Positions 44,042-53,127 are shown, counted from the stretch's first letter. The stretch: 64,000 nt of DNA from Mannheimia granulomatis (GCF_013377255.1 NZ_CP016614.1:1248501-1312500), one strand, 5' to 3'. Numbers and translations are program-made. The notes: generated from the letters alone by a model not told the origin.

Positions 44042-44926
44042 CTACCCTTTTAAAATATCTACCAGCGCCCGAAACAGCGGGGAACCTTGTCTGCGGTTTG
44101 GATAGTAAAGATGATATCCCTCATAGCTGATGGAATAATCACTAAGTACTTCCACCAACCTCCCATCAGAAATTTCTTGAGCAACGCTATCTTGTGGCAT
44201 CCAATTTAATCCTTGTCCGTTAAGACAAGCATGTTTCATCAATTGGCTACTGCTGACAATTAAATGACTATATGGTTGGATTTTATAGATTTTGCTATCC
44301 GCCATTTTAAATTCCCAATCCATAATACCCCCTGATGTTGGCAAACGAAAACGAATGCAATGATGCTCAACCAACTCAGCAGGTGTTTGTGGCATTCCAT
44401 ATCGAGCAAAATAGTCGGGCGAACCTACCACACACATCTTCATATCAGTCGAAATTGGCACTGCAATCATGTCTTTTGCCACATCACTACCTAATCGGAT
44501 ACCTGCATCAAATCCTTCAGCAACAATATCAGTAAATTTATGATCGCTAATTAATTCCAATTCTACTTCAGGATACTGGCTCATAAAATGTTGGAACTTA
44601 TCCCACAAGGCAAAAATAAAAGCGTGATCATTCGCATTAATTCTCAGCCGCCCCTGCAATGTATCCCGAAAGCGGCTTAAATCGTTCACGCACTGTTCAA
44701 TATCGCCCAGCAACGGCAATAACTGGCGGTAAAGCTGCTCACCCGCTTCGGTGGTGGAAATACTGCGGGTTGTACGGTTTAGCAGGGTCGTTTTCAGCCG
44801 CACTTCCAGATTTTTAATCGTATGGCTTAATGCCGATGCCGACACGCCGAGCAACGCCCCCGCTTTGGTAAAACTCTGGGTTTGAGCCACCAGCACAAAA
44901 GCACGCAGATCGTTGAGGTTTTGCAT
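44042..44926 (-). CDS. LysR-family transcriptional regulator (first of two paralogues)
   Basis: N-terminal winged HTH (NLNDLRAFVLVAQTQSFTKA, SASALSHTIKNLE) and LysR substrate-binding domain with FDAGIRLGSDVAKDMIAVPI. 294 aa from the ATG at 44926, chosen because GGAGAT precedes it; the longer frame is unsupported. It is clearly similar to the LysR protein at 48237-49127 in both domains, including RTTRSISTTEAGEQLY and FDAGIRLG. Both belong to the CrgA/AaeR-like group of regulators that control adjacent oxidoreductase genes; effector unknown. Confidence 0.88.
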   Translation of the reverse strand: MQNLNDLRAFVLVAQTQSFTKAGALLGVSASALSHTIKNLEVRLKTTLLNRTTRSISTTEAGEQLYRQLLPLLGDIEQCVNDLSRFRDTLQGRLRINANDHAFIFALWDKFQHFMSQYPEVELELISDHKFTDIVAEGFDAGIRLGSDVAKDMIAVPISTDMKMCVVGSPDYFARYGMPQTPAELVEHHCIRFRLPTSGGIMDWEFKMADSKIYKIQPYSHLIVSSSQLMKHACLNGQGLNWMPQDSVAQEISDGRLVEVLSDYSISYEGYHLYYPNRRQGSPLFRALVDILKG

Positions 44927-44978
44927 TTTTGTGATCTCCATCGAAAAATCAAACAATACGACTAGCATATTGAGCGTT

Positions 44979-45356
44979 TTCCATTATTGTTGCCGACAGC
45001 GGCTATGCCGCAATCGGTTATTGCTATTGAGCAGCGTTGCTGCTCGGAGGAAATATAAGCTATACACGTTTAATCTATCACATCGTATTTAGAACAAAAT
45101 ACGGTACGCCAACGATTTCAGAACAACACGAAACCAGCCTTTATCGTTATATAAACGGCTATGTATCTTCCATTATTGTTACCGACAGCGGCAGTGCCGC
45201 AATCGGTTATTGTTATTGAGCAGCGTTGCTGCTCGGAGGAAATATGAGCTATACACGTTTAATCTATCACATCGTATTTAGAACAAAATACGGTACGCCA
45301 ACGATTTCAGAACAACACGAAACCAGCCTTTATCGTTATATAAACGGCTATGTATC
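44979..45356. repeat. 189-bp tandem duplication of the IS left end
   Basis: 44979-45167 and 45168-45356 are near-identical direct repeats, each starting TTCCATTATTGTT and covering the end hairpin, the pre-gene hairpin GAGCAGC-GTT-GCTGCTC, the ribosome-binding site and the first ~38 codons of the transposase. The copies differ at a few bases, including ATG in the second copy versus ATA in the first, so only the second can start the transposase. Confidence 0.92.
45037..45219 (+). pseudogene. Duplicated 5' fragment of the transposase gene
   Basis: Carries the first ~38 transposase codons (SYTRLIYHIVFRTKYGTPT...) after an ATA in place of the ATG. It runs on into the second copy of the repeat and stops at a TGA (SSIIVTDSGSAAIGYCY), so it cannot make a transposase. 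Confidence 0.85.
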
Positions 45357-45699
45357 ATCAAGAAAAGCGAAGTTATATCAAATTAACGGAATGCCCGATC
45401 ATCTTCATCTTTTAGTTGGGCTACCGCCAACCATTGCCGTGTCCGACTTTGTCCAGCAGCTTAAAAATGCAACGCATCTTTTTATAGAACAGAGCCACGC
45501 ACTCTTTCCCGATTTCTTTGCTTGGTCGAAAGGCTATTGTGCTTTGACTTACAACGAACAAGAAAAAGCCAAGATTGCCAACTATATTAAGCACCAAAAA
45601 TCTCACCACAAACAGCTCGGCTTTGTAGATGAAATAAAACAACTTATGGTCGAAAACGGGCTATATGTTGACGAAGCTTATTTCTCTCGAAACTTATAA
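45244..45699 (+). CDS. tnpA: IS200-like Y1 (HUH) transposase
   Basis: Single-strand transposase of the Y1 family. HUH motif HLHLL in MPDHLHLLVG, catalytic Tyr in the helix IANYIKHQKSHHK, core YHIVFRTKYG. 151 aa from the ATG at 45244, with GGAGG six bases upstream and a 7-bp hairpin directly before that, which in IS200 elements restrains translation. It appears intact. The REP-associated (RAYT) group is a possible alternative, since hairpins flank the gene. Confidence 0.9.
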   Translation: MSYTRLIYHIVFRTKYGTPTISEQHETSLYRYINGYVSSRKAKLYQINGMPDHLHLLVGLPPTIAVSDFVQQLKNATHLFIEQSHALFPDFFAWSKGYCALTYNEQEKAKIANYIKHQKSHHKQLGFVDEIKQLMVENGLYVDEAYFSRNL

Positions 45700-45891
45700 A
45701 CAGGGGCAAAACCCCTGAAAAGCTGTAACCGATTACGCACTAGCGTTGTCGGTATAAGTGTACATTATTGAATTAAATTCACAACTTCATCAAGTTTATC
45801 CTATCTAATCACATAAATCATTGCTTGCTATACTGTTTTCCACGCTAAACAAGCAGTCATTTTTTGAGATTTTTTTACAAGGAAACCAACG

Positions 45892-47523
45892 ATGTTCAAA
45901 CGTTTTTCTGTCAGCTTACTCACCCTCACGCTTCTTTCGTCTGTTGCTCAGGCTGAAATTCAAGCCGGTGCGGAAGTTGCCGTTGTGCAAAGCACGCAGG
46001 GCAAGATTCAAGGTTATATCCAAGACGGCATTTATACCTACAAAGGCATTCCCTACGCCACTGCGGAACGCTTTAAAGCACCACAAAAAGTGGCGAAATG
46101 GGACGATACTCGCCTTGCGATGAAATACGGCAATATCTGCCCACAACTCGGCAATAACCCAATGGATACCGCACTTTTCTCGGGCGGAAAATTCACCCAA
46201 AGTGAAGATTGCCAAAACCTAAATATCTGGACACCGGCGTTAGACAATAAAAAACGGGCGGTCATGGTGTGGATTCACGGTGGGGGCTTCCAAGCCGGTA
46301 GCTCAATGGAGAGCGACACCTATCACGGCGAAAACCTCGCCCGCAGCCAAGATGTTGTGGTGGTGTCGGTCAATCATCGCTTAAATGTAATGGGCTTTTT
46401 GAATTTATCCGCTTACAGTGAAGAGTATAAAGATTCCGCCAATGTGGGCATGATGGATCTGGTTGCCGCTCTTGAATGGGTGAAAGAGAATATCGCCCAA
46501 TTCGGCGGCGATCCGAATAATGTCACCATTTTTGGGGAGAGCGGCGGTGGTGCAAAATCATTAGTATTAATGGCAAGCCCATCGGCACAAGGGGTGTTTA
46601 ATAAAGCGATTGTGCAAAGCGGTGCGGTAGAACGCAGTGGAATGACCAACACCACTAAGGCAGAAAGCCGTAAAGTGGCGGAATATACCTTGAAAAATCT
46701 CGGTTTAACCGCACAGGAGGTCGATAAACTCAAAACCATTCCTTATAAGGAATTAGAAGCAGCCAGCCGTCAAGCCCTGCAACAAACCGCCGATGAGCTG
46801 AAAATTCCGGCCGTGTTAGGCAATAAATACGGTTTACTGTGGACGCCTGTTTCCGGCACAGCCTTTTTACCACACGAGGCAGTGGGCGAAAAATACCCTG
46901 AAATCGCCAAAAACATTCCGCTGCTGATCGGTTCTAATTTAACCGAATGGATGAGCTTCCCGCTGCAACTGGATTTAGCGAAAACCCAAAGCGATAACCG
47001 CAACACGTGGACGGACGAACAGATACAGCAGAAACTCACCGCTCGCTTTGGCGACAAAACGGCAGACATTATCGAAGCATTCAAACAGGCGTACCCAAAT
47101 CGCAACCTCGCCGATGCGTTGTATGTTGATACTTTCTTGCGTGTGCCGGCGCTTAAAACCGCACGCCTGAAAGCCGCCCAACCTGCACCGGTGTATAACT
47201 ATCTGTTCACGTGGGATACCCCACTGTTTGGCAGCGTGCCGATGAGCTACCATACGGCTGAAATTCCGTTTGTGATGAATGCGATTGACAAAGCCCAACA
47301 CGCCACAGGCGGCGGTGAGCAGGCGAAAAAATTGGCTCAAACAATGAGTACGGCGTGGGCGAACTTCGCCAAAACCGGCAACCCGAACGGCGGCGATTTA
47401 CCGCAATGGGACGCTTACACACCGCAAAATGGGACAACGATGATTTTCGATAACGACGTCAAACAAGTTCATCATCACGATGACAAACTGCTGAAACTCC
47501 TCTCCCCGAACGGCAAGCTCTAA
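45892..47523 (+). CDS. Secreted type B carboxylesterase
   Basis: Alpha/beta-hydrolase of the carboxylesterase/para-nitrobenzyl-esterase family. Signal peptide (MFKRFSVSLLTLTLLSSVAQA), oxyanion-hole segment WIHGGGFQAGSS, nucleophile Ser in FGESGGGAKS, acid and His later (SNLTEW region; SYHTAEIPFV). 543 aa is full length. AAGGA precedes the ATG. Codon use leans toward G/C-ending codons (CTG, GCC) compared with neighbouring housekeeping genes, hinting at transfer. Lies between the IS element and mdaB-like gene. Natural substrate unknown. Confidence 0.9.
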   Translation: MFKRFSVSLLTLTLLSSVAQAEIQAGAEVAVVQSTQGKIQGYIQDGIYTYKGIPYATAERFKAPQKVAKWDDTRLAMKYGNICPQLGNNPMDTALFSGGKFTQSEDCQNLNIWTPALDNKKRAVMVWIHGGGFQAGSSMESDTYHGENLARSQDVVVVSVNHRLNVMGFLNLSAYSEEYKDSANVGMMDLVAALEWVKENIAQFGGDPNNVTIFGESGGGAKSLVLMASPSAQGVFNKAIVQSGAVERSGMTNTTKAESRKVAEYTLKNLGLTAQEVDKLKTIPYKELEAASRQALQQTADELKIPAVLGNKYGLLWTPVSGTAFLPHEAVGEKYPEIAKNIPLLIGSNLTEWMSFPLQLDLAKTQSDNRNTWTDEQIQQKLTARFGDKTADIIEAFKQAYPNRNLADALYVDTFLRVPALKTARLKAAQPAPVYNYLFTWDTPLFGSVPMSYHTAEIPFVMNAIDKAQHATGGGEQAKKLAQTMSTAWANFAKTGNPNGGDLPQWDAYTPQNGTTMIFDNDVKQVHHHDDKLLKLLSPNGKL

Positions 47524-47538
47524 TTGCCGACAAATAGT

Positions 47539-47585
47539 ACAAGCGGTCTATTTTTAGCAAAATTCTACAAAAAACCGACCGCTTG
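47539..47585. terminator. Inverted uptake-signal pair after the esterase gene
   Basis: ACAAGCGGTC (47539-47548) and GACCGCTTGC (47576-47585) pair with one end mismatch; likely esterase terminator. Confidence 0.65.
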
Positions 47586-47627
47586 CGGTATGATGCAGTA
47601 CTATCGTTTTTAACACAAGGAACAACA

Positions 47628-48209
47628 ATGAAAAATATCTTAATCATCAACGGTCATCAGCCCTATCCATTTTCAGAGGGCAAACTCACACAATCGCTGA
47701 TTGACGTTGCCAGCGAAACCTTACTGGCAAAAGGCTATGCGGTAAAACATTCTAATGTGGTGGAGTATGATGTAGCAGACGAATTGGAAAAACATCAGTG
47801 GGCAGATGCTGTGATTTTGCAGTTTCCAAGTAACTGGATGACAATCCCGTGGTCGTGCAAAAAATATATGGACGATGTATTCACTGCCGGTATGATGGGC
47901 GTGCTGTGCGACACAGACGGGCGTTCTTCGCAAAATCCGAAAGCCAATTACGGCACGGGTGGCAAAATGAAAGGCAAAAAATACCTGCTCTCCGTGACGT
48001 TCAATGCCCCGAAAGAGGCCTTTGATAATCCGCAGGAATACCTCTTTCAAGGCAAAGGCTTGGACGATTTACTCTTCCCAATCCACTGCAACTACCGTTT
48101 CTTTGCGATGGAAGCCCTACCGAGCTTTGCTTGTTATGATGTCGTGAAAAACCCGACCATTGAACAGGATCTAATGGCATTTGCAGAACATCTGTGCTGT
48201 TATTTGTAG
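47628..48209 (+). CDS. mdaB: NAD(P)H-quinone/flavodoxin-like oxidoreductase (MdaB type)
   Basis: Flavodoxin-fold FAD enzyme of the MdaB/NQO family that reduces quinones in two-electron steps. Seen: ILIINGHQPYPFSEGKLTQSL at the N-terminus, FPSNWMTIPWSCKKYMDDVF and the glycine-rich YGTGGKMKGKKYLLSVTFNAP. 193 aa from ATG 47628, with CAAGGA upstream. Convergent with the second LysR gene, a common pairing for LysR-controlled oxidoreductases. Confidence 0.9.
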   Translation: MKNILIINGHQPYPFSEGKLTQSLIDVASETLLAKGYAVKHSNVVEYDVADELEKHQWADAVILQFPSNWMTIPWSCKKYMDDVFTAGMMGVLCDTDGRSSQNPKANYGTGGKMKGKKYLLSVTFNAPKEAFDNPQEYLFQGKGLDDLLFPIHCNYRFFAMEALPSFACYDVVKNPTIEQDLMAFAEHLCCYL

Positions 48210-48236
48210 TCTTTACCTCAAAGAACATATTGCATG

Positions 48237-49127
48237 CTAGCGTCGTAACACCGCTACTAACGCCTTCAACAACGGTGAATTTTGCCTACGGTCGGGATAA
48301 TATAGATGATAACCGTCATACTGCATTGTCCAATCGGTTAAAATCGGTACAAGTTTGCCGTTGTCGAGTTCGGCTTGAACGCTATCTTGCGGTGACCAAA
48401 GAATACCTAATCCTTGTAGAGCGTATTTTTGGAGCAGAAAGCCGTTGTTGGCTGTGAGGCTACTCTGCGGTTGGAATTTGACAATTTTCTTAGTGAGCGG
48501 ATCGCGAAACTCCCACGCTAAAATCCCTCCAAGTGTTGCAAGACGATGTTTTAAACAGCGATGTTCGGTTAAATCAAATGGCGTTTTCGGTGTACCGTAT
48601 CGGGCAAGATAATCAGGGCTGGCGGCAGTCACCATTTTTAAGTCAGGTGAAATACGTAGTGCGATCATATCTTTGGCGACATCCGCCCCGAGACGAATAC
48701 CGGCATCAAAGCGCTCGGCAACAATATCAACAAACCTATCTTCAGCCACCAGTTCCAGCTCAACTTCAGGGTATTGCTGAGCAAAATCAGCAAATTTTTC
48801 TGCTAATACATAACGAAAGGCATGCTCATTTCCATTAATACGTAGTGTACCTTTCACCACATTACGAAACTCGCTTAGCCCATTAATTTCTTGGTCTATC
48901 TCATCAAACAGTGGTAACAACCGTTGATACAATTGCTCGCCAGCCTCAGTGGTAGAAATACTGCGTGTAGTACGATGAAACAGCTTAATTTGCAGCCGTT
49001 CTTCAATTCCTCTAATGCTGTGCGATAATGCCGACTGTGATACCCCCATTTGTGCGGCCGCTTTGGTAAAACTGCCCGTTTGAGCTACCAGTAAAAAGGC
49101 TCTTAAATCGTTGAGGTTTTCTTTCAT
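48237..49127 (-). CDS. LysR-family transcriptional regulator (second paralogue)
   Basis: HTH NLNDLRAFLLVAQTGSFTKA with SQSALSHSIRGIEERL; effector domain with FDAGIRLGADVAKDMIAL. 296 aa. Strongly similar to the LysR protein at 44042-44926. It is divergent from the NAD(P)-binding gene at 49238 (110-nt gap) and convergent with mdaB, so likely targets are one or both. Effector unknown. Confidence 0.9.
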   Translation of the reverse strand: MKENLNDLRAFLLVAQTGSFTKAAAQMGVSQSALSHSIRGIEERLQIKLFHRTTRSISTTEAGEQLYQRLLPLFDEIDQEINGLSEFRNVVKGTLRINGNEHAFRYVLAEKFADFAQQYPEVELELVAEDRFVDIVAERFDAGIRLGADVAKDMIALRISPDLKMVTAASPDYLARYGTPKTPFDLTEHRCLKHRLATLGGILAWEFRDPLTKKIVKFQPQSSLTANNGFLLQKYALQGLGILWSPQDSVQAELDNGKLVPILTDWTMQYDGYHLYYPDRRQNSPLLKALVAVLRR

Positions 49128-49237
49128 ATTACCCCTTAATTAATGAATTTATTTCATAACTTCAATCCATTTTATCCCAATAATCAAACACAATCTACCC
49201 GGTTATACTTATTTCATCTATTAACTGGAGAATAAAG

Positions 49238-49816
49238 ATGAAAAACATTCTGATTTTAGGCGCAAGCGGCAGCCTTGCCACCAGCGTTATTCCTGAGCTA
49301 CTGAAAGATGACAATGTGCAATTAACACTATTTGCCCGCCGACCTAAATCAGTAGCGAAATTTGAGAATACCCGCGTGAAAGTTATGCAAGGCGATGATG
49401 TATTGGACTTAGCCACATTAACTCAAGCCATGCGAGGTATCGATGCAGTCTATGCAGGGCTTGCCGGCAACTTAAAACCGATGGCAGAAAATGTGGTCAA
49501 AGCAATGGATATAGAGAAGGTGAAACGCTTGGTGTGGATTAGCTCAATGGGCATTTACGGCGAAACCGGCGAAGATCACGGGACAATTTTGGAGCCTTAT
49601 CGCCAATCGGCAGCAATCATTGAAACCAGTGATTTGGATTATACCGTTATCCGCCCTGCATGGTTTACCAACGGTTCGGAAATTCAGTATCAATTGACCC
49701 ATAAAGGTGAACTATTTAAAGGACAAAGCGTGTCTCGCAAATCTATTGCTGATTTTGTCGCAAAAATTTTGCGTGAAAATAGCGAAATTCGCCAAAGTGT
49801 CGGCATTGCAAGCTAA
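49238..49816 (+). CDS. NAD(P)-binding atypical short-chain dehydrogenase (NmrA-like)
   Basis: Rossmann-fold protein with LILGASGSLATSVIPEL (GxxGxxG-like dinucleotide loop) at the N-terminus, ARRPKS as likely NADP-phosphate contact, VWISSMGIYGE and YTVIRPAWFTNG. 192 aa is typical of this compact group, which are reductases or redox sensors. GGAGAATAAAG precedes the ATG. Divergent from the LysR gene; the NTF2-like pseudogene follows after 73 nt. Confidence 0.88.
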   Translation: MKNILILGASGSLATSVIPELLKDDNVQLTLFARRPKSVAKFENTRVKVMQGDDVLDLATLTQAMRGIDAVYAGLAGNLKPMAENVVKAMDIEKVKRLVWISSMGIYGETGEDHGTILEPYRQSAAIIETSDLDYTVIRPAWFTNGSEIQYQLTHKGELFKGQSVSRKSIADFVAKILRENSEIRQSVGIAS

Positions 49817-49889
49817 ACAAGCGGTTAAAAATTGAAGGAAATATGCAAAAACTTTTTATTAATAACACTATTTTAAACAGGAGTAATCT

Positions 49890-50332
49890 ATGATGAACTT
49901 ACAACAAATCCAAGATCGTTTAGCTTTAAAAGATTTAGTCGATACTTTTTCCAATCTTGCTGATGAGAAAAAAGTTGCCGAGCAGATGCCTCTTTTCACT
50001 AAAGATGCTATTGTCAATACTTATATAGGTGGCAAATTGGTGTTTGAAATGGCAGGCGTGACACAAATCGAAGAGGTCTTCACTACCTTTTTTTAACGCA
50101 ATTTCACAGTGTTTATCATCTAAACGGTCAGCATACCGTTACCCTTGTTGATGAAAATAACTCCACTGCGATTAACTATTGTGCGGTGAAACTGGTTGAA
50201 ACCAAAGACGGTAAAGAAATCTTACACGACCATAGCGTGCGTTACGCCGATACTTATGTAAAACAAGATGGAAAATGGTTGATTGCTAAACGGATTGCGA
50301 ATTTTATGATTAGTGAGACTCGAGAAATTTAG
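49890..50332 (+). pseudogene. NTF2/SnoaL-like protein broken at a poly-T tract
   Basis: Frame 1 (49890-50096) encodes DRLALKDLVDTFSNLADEKK and on, and stops right after a T7 run (50088-50094). The following frame carries straight on to a TAG at 50332 with TQFHSVYHLNGQHTVTLVD and GKWLIAKRIANFMI, the expected second half of an NTF2/SnoaL-like fold. Eight T (or five) would join the halves into about 147 aa. AGGAG precedes the start. Could be a recent mutation, a homopolymer switch or a sequencing error. Confidence 0.85.
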
Positions 50333-50337
50333 TAGTA

Positions 50338-50386
50338 ACAAGCGGTCAAATTTCTTGCAAATTTTACAAAGAATTTGACCGCTTGT
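50338..50386. terminator. Inverted uptake-signal pair
   Basis: ACAAGCGGTCAAATTTCTTGC (arm starting 50338) and GACCGCTTGT (50377-50386) with matching inner bases; ends the cluster at the NTF2-like gene. Confidence 0.65.
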
Positions 50387-50477
50387 GTTGTTATTAGCCT
50401 CAGCTAAAACACCTGTCGGATATGCTTTTGAAGCAGAACCTGCCTCAAGTTACTGCTTCAAGAAGGATATATTGCGG

Positions 50478-51173
50478 CTATAAGCTTAACAATAAGCCAA
50501 TAATCCCCGCACCAAACAGGTCAAAAACAGCGTGAGCTAAAATAAACGGTACGATAGAATCGACTTTTTTACGCAATAAAATAAAGGCAACACCGGTTAA
50601 TACTATGGCAAAAGCGGAAGCTAACCCTTGGTAAATATGGAAAATAAACCGTACAAATACACTTAAAACCAGCGCCTTTTGAGTATGTTCCGGCTTAACC
50701 GCGAATGCCAATCCCATAAAAAACAGCTCTTCGTAAAATCCATTAACGAAAGCAAACACCAGTAAACCTATACTAATATGAGAAACAAACGATTCAACTT
50801 TAGCAACGCCTAGGAAAGGATTTTCCCCACTGATAAGCCAATAACCACCGTAAAGCAGAGTATCACTGAGTAATGCGCCTAAGAGCACTAAGCCTAATGC
50901 CCAAGGCAAGGTACTTTTTCCTACTGATATCGGAATAAGAGAAAAATCAAACCGTCTTAAATAAAGGTAGATAAATGCGACAATTAACACACATAATTCT
51001 ATAGTGATCGTAAACCAGTTAGCTTCATCGGAAAATGAAGACGCAGAAATTGGGTCAAGTACAGGTGCATAAAAATATCCCCATATCGACACCGCAGAGA
51101 AATAGCCGAAAAACAAGACTGATAACACGATAAAATCAGCTAAATTTAATCTTGATTTATTTGAATAATTCAT
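50478..51173 (-). CDS. CPBP-family intramembrane metalloprotease-like protein
   Basis: 231 aa, six to seven hydrophobic segments. CAAX-protease/bacteriocin-processing motifs: EEL (in FYEELFFMG, about residue 143), FxxxH (FVRFIFHIYQG) and a C-terminal HxxxD (LAHAVFD). The usual motif-1 Arg (EExxxR) is replaced: EELFFMG has no Arg, so catalysis may differ or be lost. AAGGAG precedes the ATG. Stands alone between the accessory cluster and glnS; members protect against bacteriocins or process peptides, but no such neighbours are seen. Confidence 0.82.
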   Translation of the reverse strand: MNYSNKSRLNLADFIVLSVLFFGYFSAVSIWGYFYAPVLDPISASSFSDEANWFTITIELCVLIVAFIYLYLRRFDFSLIPISVGKSTLPWALGLVLLGALLSDTLLYGGYWLISGENPFLGVAKVESFVSHISIGLLVFAFVNGFYEELFFMGLAFAVKPEHTQKALVLSVFVRFIFHIYQGLASAFAIVLTGVAFILLRKKVDSIVPFILAHAVFDLFGAGIIGLLLSL

Positions 51174-51396
51174 TGAAAGACTCCTTTTAAAAAATATATT
51201 GTAGCAGACTCAATACCCATATTAAAATTAAGATTATTTAATCCAATTTAAACATCCGAAGAAAATCTAGCATTAAAAGAAAAGCGGTTATTTTTTCTTA
51301 AATATTTGCAAATTACTGCCAACATCTAACTGCTTGAGCTGGCAACTCAAAACGTGTAGAATTTATTGTTATTTTATTCAAAAACTAGAGAAAATT

Positions 51397-53067
51397 ATGA
51401 GCGAAGACATTTTAACGGCTGAAACAGAAACTCGAGCCAATTTTATTACCCATATTATTGATGAAGATTTAGCAAGCGGTAAGCATAATAACGTTTACAC
51501 CCGTTTCCCGCCTGAGCCAAACGGCTATTTACACATTGGTCATGCAAAATCGATTTGCTTAAACTTTGGTATCGCTCAAGAGTACAAAGGCAAATGTAAC
51601 TTACGTTTTGATGACACCAACCCGGTAAAAGAAGATGTGGAATATGTGGATTCCATTAAACAAGATGTGGAATGGTTGGGCTTTAAATGGGAAGGCGAAC
51701 CACGCTATGCCTCAGATTACTTCGACCAACTTTATACTTACGCCGTTGAATTAATCAATAAAGGCTTAGCTTATGTATGCGAATTATCACCAGATGAAAT
51801 GCGTGAATATCGCGGTACATTAACCGAACCGGGTAAAAATAGCCCTTACCGTGATCGTTCTGTTGAAGAAAACTTAGCCCTATTTGAAAAAATGAAAAAT
51901 GGTGAGTTTGAAGAAGGCAAGGCTTGCTTGCGTGCTAAAATTGATATGGCATCGCCGTTTATCGTAATGCGAGATCCGGTTCTTTACCGCGTAAAATTTG
52001 CCTCGCACCACCAAACCGGCGATAAATGGTGCATTTATCCAATGTACGATTTTACCCACTGTATTTCTGATGCGATTGAGCGAATCACCCACTCTATCTG
52101 TACCTTAGAATTCCAAGATAATCGCCGTTTATATGATTGGGTATTGGAAAATATTTCAATTGAGCGCCCCTTACCGCATCAATATGAATTTTCACGACTT
52201 AATTTAGAAGGTACTTTAACTTCTAAACGTAAGCTATTGAAATTAGTGACAGATGGCATAGTGGACGGTTGGAATGACCCGCGTATGCCAACTATTTCCG
52301 GCTTACGCCGCCGTGGTTATACCCCTGCTTCATTACGTGAATTCTGCCGCCGCATTGGGGTAACGAAACAAGATAACGTGGTAGAATACTCTGCTCTAGA
52401 AGCTTGTATTCGTGAAGATTTAAACGAAAACGCACCACGTGCAATGGCAGTGATCAACCCTGTTCGTGTTGTGATTGAAAACTTTGGTGAAAAAGAAATC
52501 TTAAAAGCACCTAATCACCCAAATCGCCCTGAATTAGGTGAGCGTGATTTACCGTTTACTCGTGAACTTTATATCGATGAGGCAGACTTCCGTGAAGAAG
52601 CGAATAAACAATATAAACGCTTAGTGTTAGGTAAAGAAGTGCGTTTGCGTAATGCTTATGTGATTAAAGCAGAACGTGTGGAAAAAGATGCAAGCGGTCG
52701 AATTTCTACGATTTTTTGCACCTATGACCCTGAAACATTAGGCAAAAATCCGGCTGATGGACGTAAAGTAAAAGGGGTAATTCACTGGGTATCAGCGGAA
52801 GATAACAAACCCGCAGAATTCCGCATTTACGATCGTTTATTTACTGTTGCTAACCCAGGAGCTGCTGAAGATATTAATGCGGTACTAAACCCGGAATCTT
52901 TAGTAGTGAAACACGGTTTTGTTGAGCCGAGTTTAGTCAATGCTAAAGCAGAACAGGGCTATCAATTTGAGCGTGAAGGCTATTATTGCTTAGATAGTAA
53001 AGATGGCTCAGCCGATAACCTCGTGTTCAACTTAACAGTAAGCTTGAAGGAAAGTGTTGCTTTCTAG
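51397..53067 (+). CDS. glnS: Glutaminyl-tRNA synthetase
   Basis: Class I aminoacyl-tRNA synthetase. HIGH-type motif HIGHAKS within PPEPNGYLHIGHAKSICLN, KMSKS-like TSKRKL, C-terminal beta-barrel anticodon-binding domains. 556 aa from the ATG at 51397; the frame opens at 51334 but the first residues there are not family-like. TAGAGA precedes the ATG. Confidence 0.97.
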   Translation: MSEDILTAETETRANFITHIIDEDLASGKHNNVYTRFPPEPNGYLHIGHAKSICLNFGIAQEYKGKCNLRFDDTNPVKEDVEYVDSIKQDVEWLGFKWEGEPRYASDYFDQLYTYAVELINKGLAYVCELSPDEMREYRGTLTEPGKNSPYRDRSVEENLALFEKMKNGEFEEGKACLRAKIDMASPFIVMRDPVLYRVKFASHHQTGDKWCIYPMYDFTHCISDAIERITHSICTLEFQDNRRLYDWVLENISIERPLPHQYEFSRLNLEGTLTSKRKLLKLVTDGIVDGWNDPRMPTISGLRRRGYTPASLREFCRRIGVTKQDNVVEYSALEACIREDLNENAPRAMAVINPVRVVIENFGEKEILKAPNHPNRPELGERDLPFTRELYIDEADFREEANKQYKRLVLGKEVRLRNAYVIKAERVEKDASGRISTIFCTYDPETLGKNPADGRKVKGVIHWVSAEDNKPAEFRIYDRLFTVANPGAAEDINAVLNPESLVVKHGFVEPSLVNAKAEQGYQFEREGYYCLDSKDGSADNLVFNLTVSLKESVAF

Positions 53068-53091
53068 CATTAGAACAAATTTTGAATTTAC

Positions 53092-53127
53092 AATACCGGC
53101 AGATTAAATAATGCCGGTATTTTTTTG
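53092..53127 (+). terminator. Terminator of glnS
   Basis: AATACCGGC pairs with GCCGGTATT, then T7. Confidence 0.88.

Larger units (their letters stand above)
44988..45756 (+). mobile_element. IS200/IS605-type element with duplicated left end
   Basis: Ends carry related imperfect hairpins in opposite orientation: left CCGACAGCGGC...GCCGCAATCGG, right CCGATTACGC...GCGTTGTCGG. Inside are one Y1 transposase gene, the hairpin before its ribosome-binding site and CAGGGG-CAAAA-CCCCTG (45701-45717) after its stop. No accessory TnpB gene. The original element probably spanned about 45178-45756; the extra left-end copy precedes it. Exact cleavage points cannot be set by eye. Confidence 0.8.

Noticed and set aside
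45821..46123. Plus-strand ORF of 100 aa overlapping the esterase start
   Set aside because: Overlaps the signal peptide and N-terminus of a well-supported esterase gene in another frame.
46413..47437. Several minus-strand ORFs of 76-121 aa under the esterase gene
   Set aside because: Typical antisense shadows of a GC-richer gene; none has a ribosome-binding site or recognisable motif.
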